From Propionicimonas sp. (lineage in GTDB: Bacteria > Actinomycetota > Actinomycetes > Propionibacteriales > Propionibacteriaceae), in the NCBI GenBank assembly GCA_031119515.1, contig JAVHXR010000218.1, positions 1 through 5,186 on the forward strand: a DNA stretch of 5,186 nt, read 5' to 3'. Positions within the stretch are counted from its first letter, which is position 1, and each line of letters opens with the position of its first letter. Of the stretch, positions 1 through 5,186 are shown one piece after another. The notes beneath the pieces were generated by a model. It worked only from the letters and a program-made list of their open reading frames with translations, ran no database searches and had not been told where the DNA came from. Both the position numbers and the translations under genes were made by a program.

Positions 1-929
1 GAGTCGTACACGAACACGGGCAGCGTCATCATCGGGTTCGCGAACGGGTTGTTGTTCATGCTGGCGGTGAAGCCGGCGGCGATCATCAGCGGGGCGGTCT
101 CGCCGATCACCCGCGCGACGGCGAGGATGATGCCCGAGATGAGGCCGGAGATCGAGGTCGGGATGACGATCCGGACGATGGTCTTCCACTTCGGCACGCC
201 GAGGGCGTACGCGGCCTCCCGGAGTTCGTTCGGGACGAGCCGGAGCAGTTCGTCGCAGGACCGCACCACGATCGGGATCATCAGCACCGACAGGGCCACC
301 GAGCCGGAGAAGCCGAAGGTCGCACCCGGGCCCACGATCATCGCCATCAGCGCGTAGGCGAACAGGCCGGCCACGATCGAGGGGATGCCGGTCATCACGT
401 CGACGAAGAAGGTGATCGCCCTGGCCAGCGGGTTGCCGGTCGCGTACTCGGCGAGGTAGATCGCCGTCATCAGCCCGATCGGCACAGAGATCAGCGCTGC
501 GATCCCTGTGATCCACAGCGTGCCGGCGATCGCGTGGGCGGCGCCGCCACCCTCGCCGACGACGTTACGCATCGAGTAGGTGAAGAACTGCAGGTCGAAC
601 CGCGCCGTGCCCTGGCTGAGGACGTCCCACAGCACGGAGCACAACGGGAGCAGCGCCAGCCCGAACGCCCCGACGATCAGGTGGGTGGCGCGCCGGTCGG
701 ACGCCTGCCGTCCGCCTTCGACCACCCGGGTCGTGACCTCCATCGTGACCAGGTACAGGGCGAAGGCGAGGGCGGCGATCGCCATCACGTTCGGCGGGTC
801 CATGAAGAGGTCGACCACCACCACGGAGACGGCCAGGCAGACCAGTAGTGCCGCAGCCGGGCTCCACCGCGGCAGCCGGCCGGAGTTGAGTCCCTGGCTG
901 CGGGACGCGCGGACGCTCGTCATGGTCAT
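1..929 (-). CDS. pstA: Phosphate ABC transporter permease PstA (3' end cut by window edge)
   Basis: Inner-membrane permease subunit of the high-affinity phosphate importer PstSCAB, pairing with PstC to form the translocation channel. My translation of the minus strand from ATG at 929 stays open for 309 residues to the left edge, so the C-terminus and stop are missing. Hydrophobic segments lie near residues 25-42, 48-63, 84-104, 134-160, 180-200 and 208-222. The ABC-permease EAA loop is at about 238-257 (EAAYALGVPKWKTIVRIVIP), followed by the PstA-typical ARVIGETAPL at about 272-281. The ATG overlaps the pstC stop as ATGA, and GGGAG sits 7 nt upstream at 937-941, which favours this ATG over the second one at 923. 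The roughly 70 N-terminal residues with two extra hydrophobic segments exceed the six-helix E. coli form. The family call is firm; the C-terminal boundary is unknown. Confidence 0.95.
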   Translation of the reverse strand, partial: MTMTSVRASRSQGLNSGRLPRWSPAAALLVCLAVSVVVVDLFMDPPNVMAIAALAFALYLVTMEVTTRVVEGGRQASDRRATHLIVGAFGLALLPLCSVLWDVLSQGTARFDLQFFTYSMRNVVGEGGGAAHAIAGTLWITGIAALISVPIGLMTAIYLAEYATGNPLARAITFFVDVMTGIPSIVAGLFAYALMAMIVGPGATFGFSGSVALSVLMIPIVVRSCDELLRLVPNELREAAYALGVPKWKTIVRIVIPTSISGLISGIILAVARVIGETAPLMIAAGFTASMNNNPFANPMMTLPVFVYD

Positions 930-1927
930 CAGTTGGCTCCCGAGTACTCAGAGCGGCGGGCGACGATCCAGCGGGCCACCATGTTGACCAGCAGGGTGAT
1001 CAGGAACAGGACGAGGCCGGCGGCGATCAACTGGCTGCGCTTCAGGTCGTAGGCCTCGGGGAAGTTCTGGGCGATCACCGCTGCGATCGTGTTGGGGTTG
1101 TCGGAGGTCAGCACCTGGAAGGTGATGTTGCGTCCGCCCGAGAGCACCATGGCGACCGCCATGGTCTCGCCCAGGGCCCGGCCGAGACCGAGCATCACGG
1201 CGGCGACGATGCCGGGCCGGGCGAACGGCAGCACCGCCATCTTCACCATCTCCCAGCGGGTCGCTCCGAGGGCGAGCGCGGCTTCCTCGTGCAGCCGCGG
1301 GGTCTGCAGGAAGACCTCACGGCACAGCGAGGTGATGATCGGCAGGATCATCACGGCCAGCACGACGGCGGCGGTCAGGATGGTCCGGCCGGTGCCGGAG
1401 ACCTGGCCGGAGAAGAACGGTATCCAGCCGAAGTTGGCGTTCAGCCAGGCATAGAGGTCCTTGACGCTCTGGGCGAGGGTGAGCGAGCCCCACAGGCCGA
1501 ACACCACCGACGGCACCGCCGCCAGCAGGTCGATCACGTAGCCGAGCGGCTGGGCGACCCGGCGGGAGGCGTAGTGCGAGATGAACAGCGCGATCCCGAT
1601 CGCCACCGGGACCGCCATCAGCAGGGCGAGCAGCGCGGCCCACAGGGTGCCGAACGCGTAGGGCAGGACCCAGGAGGCGAACTGGCCGTAGCCGCGGGCC
1701 TCGAGTTCCTCCGGCGAGGCGAGCAGGGCCGGCGCGCCCTGCGCGACCAGGAACGCTGCCACCAGGACCAGGATCAGCAGGATCGCCAGGCCTGCCCCGG
1801 TGGCGGCGCCGCGGAAGACCGTGTCTCCGAGGCGTCGCCGCTTGCCGGTCCCGCCGTCACCCAGCGGCTCCGAGCCGATCGCCACGGCGGCCTCCCGGGT
1901 CTGCGGGGTGCGGGGCGGTGTGCTCAC
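929..1927 (-). CDS. pstC: Phosphate ABC transporter permease PstC
   Basis: Second membrane permease of PstSCAB, 332 residues, close to the usual length for the family. A hydrophilic, cytoplasmic-looking N-terminus (about 1-38, with KRRR at 29-32) is followed by hydrophobic segments near 44-63, 86-116, 128-152, 183-201, 238-262 and 303-325. The EAA motif that contacts the ATPase PstB is at about 215-234 (EAALALGATRWEMVKMAVLP), followed by GRALGETMA near 249-257, a PstC hallmark. The start is GTG. The ATG overlapping it at 1929-1927 runs straight into TGA in another frame and cannot be used. AGAGGA at 1932-1937 lies 4 nt upstream as the ribosome binding site. The gene follows pstS after an 85-nt gap and is translationally coupled to pstA through an ATGA overlap. 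It is probably co-transcribed from the pstS promoter. Confidence 0.96.
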   Translation of the reverse strand: MSTPPRTPQTREAAVAIGSEPLGDGGTGKRRRLGDTVFRGAATGAGLAILLILVLVAAFLVAQGAPALLASPEELEARGYGQFASWVLPYAFGTLWAALLALLMAVPVAIGIALFISHYASRRVAQPLGYVIDLLAAVPSVVFGLWGSLTLAQSVKDLYAWLNANFGWIPFFSGQVSGTGRTILTAAVVLAVMILPIITSLCREVFLQTPRLHEEAALALGATRWEMVKMAVLPFARPGIVAAVMLGLGRALGETMAVAMVLSGGRNITFQVLTSDNPNTIAAVIAQNFPEAYDLKRSQLIAAGLVLFLITLLVNMVARWIVARRSEYSGAN

Positions 1928-1931
1928 ATCG

Positions 1932-1937
1932 TCCTCT
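1932..1937 (-). promoter_or_regulatory. Ribosome binding site of pstC
   Basis: On the minus strand AGAGGA (within AAAGAGGA) lies 4 nt before the GTG at 1927. It supports the GTG start, since no usable ATG lies in that frame nearby. Confidence 0.6.
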
Positions 1938-1964
1938 TTCGCGCTGTCAGGTCAGAGCGGAGGA

Positions 1965-2005
1965 CAGCGTGGCGATGGCGGGCCGTGCCCACCACCGCCA
2001 CGCTG
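1965..2005 (-). promoter_or_regulatory. Long hairpin between pstS and pstC (candidate attenuator or mRNA stabiliser)
   Basis: A perfect 10-bp inverted repeat, CAGCGTGGCG at 1965-1974 and CGCCACGCTG at 1996-2005, encloses further pairing. Three pairs (1976-1978 with 1992-1994) and four pairs (1980-1983 with 1987-1990) are separated by single mismatches and closed by a 3-nt loop. In total 17 of 19 positions pair. It starts 7 nt after the pstS stop and ends about 37 nt before the pstC start. No U-run follows it in the direction of transcription, so it is not a textbook intrinsic terminator. It is more likely a partial terminator or a 3' stabiliser of pstS mRNA that lets the binding protein be made in excess over the permeases. 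The structure is seen directly; the function is inferred. Confidence 0.6.
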
Positions 2006-2012
2006 CCGTGGC

Positions 2013-3119
2013 TCACTTTACCGAGTCGAGAGCGGCCTTGACCTGAGCCTGCAGGTCGCTCGACAGCGGTGCGGAACCGGCGGCCCCGGCCGCCGCTGCC
2101 TGGCCCTCCGCGGAGGCGACGTAGCCGAGGTAGGCCTTCACCAGGGCGCCCTTGGCGGAGTCGGCGTAGGTCTGGCAGACGATCGCGTACGACACCAGGA
2201 CGGCCGGGTAGGCGCCCTCGGCGGTGCGGTCGAGGGACAGCGCCAGGTCGTGCTCGGGACGGCCCTCGATCTTCGGCGAGTGGTCGACGATCGCGGCGGC
2301 GGCCTCGGCGGTCGGCTGCAGCGGGGTGCCGTTGACCAGCAGGGACGCGTGGCCGAGCTTCGCGGCGGCGGAGGCGTCGGCGTAGCCGATCGTGTTGGTG
2401 CCCTGGGTCACGGTCTGGACGACGCCGGAGGTGCCGGTCGCGTTCTCACCGGACAGGTCGGCCGGCCACTCGTCGGCTGCCCCCCAGGTCCACACCTCGG
2501 GAGCGAGCTTGCTGAGGGTGTCGGTGAAGTTGTTGGTGGTGCCCGAACCGTCGGCGCGGTGGACGGCGGTGATGGTTGCGTCCGGCAGGGTCACGCCGTC
2601 GTTGGTGGCGGCGATCGCCGGGTCGTTCCACTTGGTGATCGTGCCTGCGAAGATGCCGGCGACGGTGGCCGGGTCGAGGGTCAGGTCGGTGACCCCCTCG
2701 ACGTTGAAGATGATCGCGATCGGCGAGATGTACACCGGCAGGTTCAGCGCGCTGGAGTCGGCCGCGCAGCCGGCGAACTTGCCCGCACCGATCTCCTCGT
2801 CCTTCAGGGGACGGTCGGAGCCGGCGAAGTCGGCGCCGCCGGCGGCGAAGGCGTCGCGGCCGGCGCCGGAGCCGTCCGGGGAGTAGTTCACGGTCACCGC
2901 CGGGTTGGCGGTCTGGAAGTCGGCGACCCACTTCTCCTGGGCGGCCTTCATCGAGCTCGCGCCGGTGCCCTGCAGGGTGCCGGACAGCGCGGAGGCGCCG
3001 GGAGCGCTGGACTCGCCACCGGGAGCGGCGGAGGTGGGCGCCTCGTTGGCGGCGCAGCCCACAAGGCTGACAGCTGTGACGAACGCCAGGACAGTGCCGG
3101 CGATGGGTGAGATCTTCAC
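2013..3119 (-). CDS. pstS: Phosphate-binding lipoprotein PstS
   Basis: Extracytoplasmic phosphate receptor of the Pst importer, lipid-anchored to the outer face of the membrane; 368 residues. The signal peptide is short, with a hydrophobic core at about 5-20 and lipobox LVGC, Cys22 being the lipidated residue. A Ser/Ala/Pro/Gly-rich linker follows to about residue 46. Ligand-loop motifs match the family: GTGAS at 51-55, GSGAG at 83-87, AGSDRPL at 99-105 (Asp102 corresponding to the E. coli Asp56 region) and RADGSGTTNNFT at 188-199. GTNTIGYADAS occurs further on. I chose GTG at 3119 because AAGGA lies 6 nt upstream and the signal peptide then begins properly. The reading frame is open upstream to an ATG at 3203, but that start would put 28 mostly polar residues before the signal peptide and would overlap the promoter region. 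A PHO box upstream suggests induction by phosphate starvation. Confidence 0.96.
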   Translation of the reverse strand: MKISPIAGTVLAFVTAVSLVGCAANEAPTSAAPGGESSAPGASALSGTLQGTGASSMKAAQEKWVADFQTANPAVTVNYSPDGSGAGRDAFAAGGADFAGSDRPLKDEEIGAGKFAGCAADSSALNLPVYISPIAIIFNVEGVTDLTLDPATVAGIFAGTITKWNDPAIAATNDGVTLPDATITAVHRADGSGTTNNFTDTLSKLAPEVWTWGAADEWPADLSGENATGTSGVVQTVTQGTNTIGYADASAAAKLGHASLLVNGTPLQPTAEAAAAIVDHSPKIEGRPEHDLALSLDRTAEGAYPAVLVSYAIVCQTYADSAKGALVKAYLGYVASAEGQAAAAGAAGSAPLSSDLQAQVKAALDSVK

Positions 3120-3125
3120 ACGCGT

Positions 3126-3130
3126 TCCTT
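3126..3130 (-). promoter_or_regulatory. Ribosome binding site that decides the pstS start
   Basis: AAGGA on the minus strand lies 6 nt before the GTG at 3119. Together with the signal peptide beginning at that codon, it favours the GTG over the in-frame ATG at 3203, which would extend the protein by 28 residues. Confidence 0.7.
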
Positions 3131-3203
3131 CGAACTCAGTCGTCTTGGAGAGCTCTTTGCTCTGATCCAGAAACTGCCAGCGCCGTCTGACCGGTTGGGG
3201 CAC

Positions 3204-3225
3204 TGTCGGTGAACAGCAGGTGAAT
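3204..3225 (-). promoter_or_regulatory. PHO box upstream of pstS (two 11-nt direct repeats)
   Basis: On the minus strand two units lie in exact 11-nt tandem: ATTCACCTGCT (3225-3215) and GTTCACCGACA (3214-3204). They share TTCACC at identical phase. This matches the PHO box bound by PhoP in Streptomyces (tandem 11-nt units with a conserved GTTCACC-like 7-mer), and related sites are used by RegX3 in mycobacteria. The site ends about 85 nt before the pstS start, in the only intergenic region of the window large enough for a promoter. No clear -10 is visible; CTGGAT at 3170-3165 is a weak candidate. The repeat is seen directly; the identity of the regulator is inferred. Confidence 0.78.
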
Positions 3226-3237
3226 TGCGGCGGAAAT

Positions 3238-3266
3238 GGCCGCAGGTCGGGCGACCCCTCCCGGCC
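3238..3266 (-). terminator. Weak hairpin just after mutT1 (possible terminator)
   Basis: Immediately after the mutT1 stop, GGCCG (3266-3262) can pair with CGGCC (3242-3238). Inside it, GGTC (3256-3253) pairs with GACC (3248-3245) around a 4-nt loop. The two stems are separated by unpaired bases. The transcript continues with ATTTCC, not a true U-run. It may end or reduce ppk1-mutT1 transcription before the pstS promoter, but GC-rich DNA produces such pairings by chance. Confidence 0.3.
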
Positions 3267-4151
3267 TCAGACCCGTGGCTTGTGGAACTCGATGGCGACG
3301 GTGTGGCCGTCCGCGCCGAGGTGGGCGATCAGCGCAGCCCCGGGCTGGAGCGAGCGGGGTGGGACCCCGAGGGTGGTCAGCATCGCCGGCAGCACCGGAC
3401 GGTGGCCGCAGATCGCGATCGGGGTGTCCGCCGCCACCGCCTCGGCGACCAGCCGGCGCATCAGGGTGGTGACGGCCTTCGGGTTGTCCTTTGCCTGTTC
3501 CTCGCTGAGGGTCGTCCAGCCCTCGATGTCCAGCTTGGCGGCCTTGGCGAACGGCTTCAGCGTCTGCATGCACCGGATCGAGGACGAGGACACCGCCCGC
3601 TGCACCCCGTAGGCCTGCAGCAACGGCACCAGCAGCTCGCTCTGCCGGCGGCCGCGGGAATCCAGCGGCCGGGCCTGGTCGCGTCCGTTCCAGAACTTGC
3701 GCAGCATCGCCTTCGCGTGCCGGACCACCAGGACGGGCACCGTGTCCGGCAGCGAGACGGCCTGCTCGATCAGCGGCACCTCGTCGGGATGGGTGACGGT
3801 GGCGATCGCCTTCGGGATCGACAGCCACCTGGCCTGGTCGACCTCGGAGTTCGGGACCAGCCGCTGCCGGGAGACCACCTCGGCGCGCCAGTAGCTGACG
3901 GTCTTGGTGCCGGCGTTGACCGGATAGCGCATCCGGTCGACCGGCACCCCGAGGCGGGCGGTGACGCCGGTCTCCTCCAGGGTCTCCCGGACCGCGCAGC
4001 CGGGAAGGTACTCGTCGGCGCTGATCTTGCCCTTCGGCAGGCTCCAGTCGTCGTAGCCGGGCCGGTGGACCAGCAGCACCTGCCGCTGGCCCTTCTTCGT
4101 GGTGCGCAGCAGCACGGTACCGGCGGCGGTGACGCGGCGGAGCGGGGCCAT
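3267..4151 (-). CDS. mutT1: MutT1-type Nudix hydrolase fused to a SixA-like histidine phosphatase
   Basis: A 294-residue cytoplasmic two-domain hydrolase. The N-terminal Nudix domain spans about 5-130, with the Nudix box at 41-63 fitting G-x5-E-x7-RE-T-x-EE-x-G-V (metal-binding E56, E59 and E60; Thr57 takes the usual aliphatic position). The C-terminal histidine phosphatase domain spans about 137-294, with the RHAKA motif (phospho-acceptor His145), RPLDSRGRRQ at 161-170, SSSIRCMQT at 189-197 (Arg193) and the second catalytic His in CGHRP (His250). This is the architecture of mycobacterial MutT1, which acts on 8-oxo-(d)GTP and dinucleoside polyphosphates and also lies next to ppk. The start ATG is 6 nt after the ppk1 stop, and no good ribosome binding site precedes it (GAGG is 17 nt away), so translation is probably coupled to ppk1. 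The substrate here is inferred from the family; an Ap4A-type hydrolase role is equally possible. Confidence 0.9.
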   Translation of the reverse strand: MAPLRRVTAAGTVLLRTTKKGQRQVLLVHRPGYDDWSLPKGKISADEYLPGCAVRETLEETGVTARLGVPVDRMRYPVNAGTKTVSYWRAEVVSRQRLVPNSEVDQARWLSIPKAIATVTHPDEVPLIEQAVSLPDTVPVLVVRHAKAMLRKFWNGRDQARPLDSRGRRQSELLVPLLQAYGVQRAVSSSSIRCMQTLKPFAKAAKLDIEGWTTLSEEQAKDNPKAVTTLMRRLVAEAVAADTPIAICGHRPVLPAMLTTLGVPPRSLQPGAALIAHLGADGHTVAIEFHKPRV

Positions 4152-4157
4152 GGGTGA

Positions 4158-5186
4158 TTACCGGGTGGCCTCGGAGCGTTCGGACCGGCGCTGGCCCATG
4201 GTGGTGATCAGGTGCTCCTGGATGTCGACGAGCGGGTTCCCGGCGGCGTCCACGGTGCGCTGCGTCCAGGTCGCGCCCTCCAGCCACCACGACGCCGTGC
4301 CGGCGTCGAAGGCGAGGTCGAACAGCCGCTCGACCTGGTCGATGTGGCGCGGGTGGGTGAGTGCGACCAGCACCTCGACCCGGCGGTCGAGGTTGCGGTG
4401 CATCAGGTCTGAGGAGCCGATTCCGACCAGCGGGTGGCCGGCGTTGGCGAACCAGAACAGCCGGCTGTGCTCCAGGAACCGTCCCAGGATCGAGCGCACC
4501 CTGATGTTCTCGCTGAGGCCGGGGATGCCCGGCATCACCGAGCAGATCCCGCGCACCCACAGGTCGACCGGCACGCCGGCCTGGGAGGCCCGGTAGAGCG
4601 CGTCGGTGGTGGCCTCGTCGACGATCGAGTTCACCTTGATCCGGACCCCGGCGGGCAGGCCCGCCTGGTGGTTGGCGATCTCGCGGTCGATCGCGTCGAT
4701 GATCCCCTTGCGGGTGCTGTGCGGGGCTACCAGCAGGCGGCGGTAGCGGGTCTCCTGCGACATCCCGGAGAGGTGGTTGAACAGCTTGGCGACGTCCTCG
4801 GTGATGACGGGGTTCGAGGTCAGCAGGCCCATGTCCTCGTACATCCGGGCGGTGGTCGGGTTGTAGTTGCCGGTGCCGATGTGGACGTAGCGGCGCAGTC
4901 CGCGAGGCTCCTCGCGGACCACGAGCGACAGCTTGCAGTGGGTCTTCAGTCCGACCAGGCCGTACACGACGTGGCAGCCGGCCTTCTCCAGCTTGCGGGC
5001 CCAGTCGATGTTGGCCTGCTCGTCGAACCTGGCCTTGATCTCGACCAGGGCGAGCACCTGCTTGCCCGCCTCGGCGGCGTCGATCAGGGCGTCGATGATC
5101 GGGGAGTCGCCGGAGGTCCGGTACAGCGTCTGCTTGATGGCGAGGACGTCGGGGTCGGCCGCCGCCTGTTCGATGAAGCGCTGGAC
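4158..5186 (-). CDS. ppk1: Polyphosphate kinase 1, C-terminal half (5' end cut by window edge)
   Basis: PPK1 reversibly transfers the terminal phosphate of ATP to inorganic polyphosphate. The minus-strand frame is open from the right edge through 342 residues to TAA at 4158-4160. Full-length PPK1 is about 690-740 residues, so roughly the N-terminal half is outside the window. The visible part is the two phospholipase-D-like C-terminal domains. It begins VQRFIEQAA, continues with IKQTLYRTSGDSPI near 17-30 and VEIKARFDEQANI near 48-60, and reaches KTHCK at 81-85, whose His83 aligns with the autophosphorylated His435 of E. coli. RYVHIGTGNYN follows at about 99-109, and FLEHSRLFWFANAG near 237-250 carries the second conserved His (His240, the E. 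coli His592 region). All the catalytic landmarks of this half are intact. mutT1 follows 6 nt downstream, suggesting an operon. Confidence 0.96.
   Translation of the reverse strand, partial: VQRFIEQAAADPDVLAIKQTLYRTSGDSPIIDALIDAAEAGKQVLALVEIKARFDEQANIDWARKLEKAGCHVVYGLVGLKTHCKLSLVVREEPRGLRRYVHIGTGNYNPTTARMYEDMGLLTSNPVITEDVAKLFNHLSGMSQETRYRRLLVAPHSTRKGIIDAIDREIANHQAGLPAGVRIKVNSIVDEATTDALYRASQAGVPVDLWVRGICSVMPGIPGLSENIRVRSILGRFLEHSRLFWFANAGHPLVGIGSSDLMHRNLDRRVEVLVALTHPRHIDQVERLFDLAFDAGTASWWLEGATWTQRTVDAAGNPLVDIQEHLITTMGQRRSERSEATR

Noticed and set aside
1289..2041. Plus-strand open frame of 250 residues opposite pstC
   Set aside because: It is rich in Gln/Arg/Gly/Asp with no domain signal, and is a GC-driven shadow of the pstC frame.
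1800..3110. Long plus-strand open frame of 436 residues
   Set aside because: It lies antisense across pstS and the start of pstC. Its translation is Gly/Arg/Val-rich with no recognisable domain, as expected for the mirror frame of a high-GC gene.
3126..3137. GTTC-GAAG-GAAC mini-hairpin that could hide the pstS ribosome binding site
   Set aside because: A 4-bp stem is too weak to support a regulatory claim, and no alternative pairing partner is apparent.
3149..3156. AGAGCTCT palindrome in the pstS leader
   Set aside because: An 8-bp palindrome with no extension of the stem is expected by chance and resembles no operator I know.
3225..4157. Plus-strand open frame of 310 residues opposite mutT1
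   Set aside because: Its composition is low-complexity and it mirrors the MutT1 coding frame. No ribosome binding site or domain supports it.
3136..4560. Long minus-strand open frame of 474 residues across ppk1, mutT1 and the pstS promoter
   Set aside because: It is a shifted frame over two well-supported genes, is extremely rich in Arg/Pro/Gly and has no domain signal. It also runs through the intergenic region.
1..5186. Search for an undescribed system, mobile element, CRISPR array, tRNA or toxin-antitoxin pair
   Set aside because: The genes are all standard phosphate-metabolism families, tightly packed on one strand with uniform composition. No repeats, integrase, transposase or unusual insertions were seen.

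Overview
The window is a dense, high-GC stretch in which every convincing gene lies on the minus strand. It reads as the phosphate-uptake and polyphosphate locus of an actinobacterium. The support for this is a strong third-position G/C bias, GTG starts, a GTTCACC-type PHO box of the Streptomyces/Mycobacterium style, and a ppk1-mutT1 gene pair like the one in mycobacteria (ppk-mutT1). A Propionibacteriaceae-like or related high-GC actinomycete would fit, but the genus cannot be fixed from this sequence alone.

In transcription order (high to low coordinates) the layout is as follows. (1) The C-terminal half of polyphosphate kinase ppk1 (4158-5186, cut by the right edge). (2) mutT1, a Nudix hydrolase fused to a SixA-like histidine phosphatase (3267-4151), starting 6 nt after ppk1. 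(3) A 147-nt intergenic region (3120-3266) holding a weak hairpin, a two-unit 11-nt PHO box and the pstS ribosome binding site. (4) pstS, the phosphate-binding lipoprotein (2013-3119). (5) An 85-nt gap with a very strong long hairpin. (6) pstC (929-1927). (7) pstA (1-929, cut by the left edge), which overlaps pstC by ATGA. pstB, and possibly phoU, would be expected just beyond the left edge but cannot be seen.

The genes form a coherent phosphate circuit. PstS captures phosphate outside the membrane. PstC and PstA form the channel of the ABC importer. PPK1 stores the terminal phosphate of ATP as polyphosphate, or runs in reverse. MutT1 is a nucleotide-pool or dinucleoside-polyphosphate hydrolase. 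The PHO box suggests that pstSCA is induced by phosphate starvation through a PhoP/RegX3-type response regulator. The pstS-pstC hairpin may set the excess of binding protein over permease.

I see no mobile element, CRISPR array, tRNA or rRNA, and no sign of an undescribed system. The points worth a second look are regulatory (PHO box array, intergenic hairpin) and architectural (an extended PstA N-terminus, the ppk1-mutT1-pst neighbourhood).
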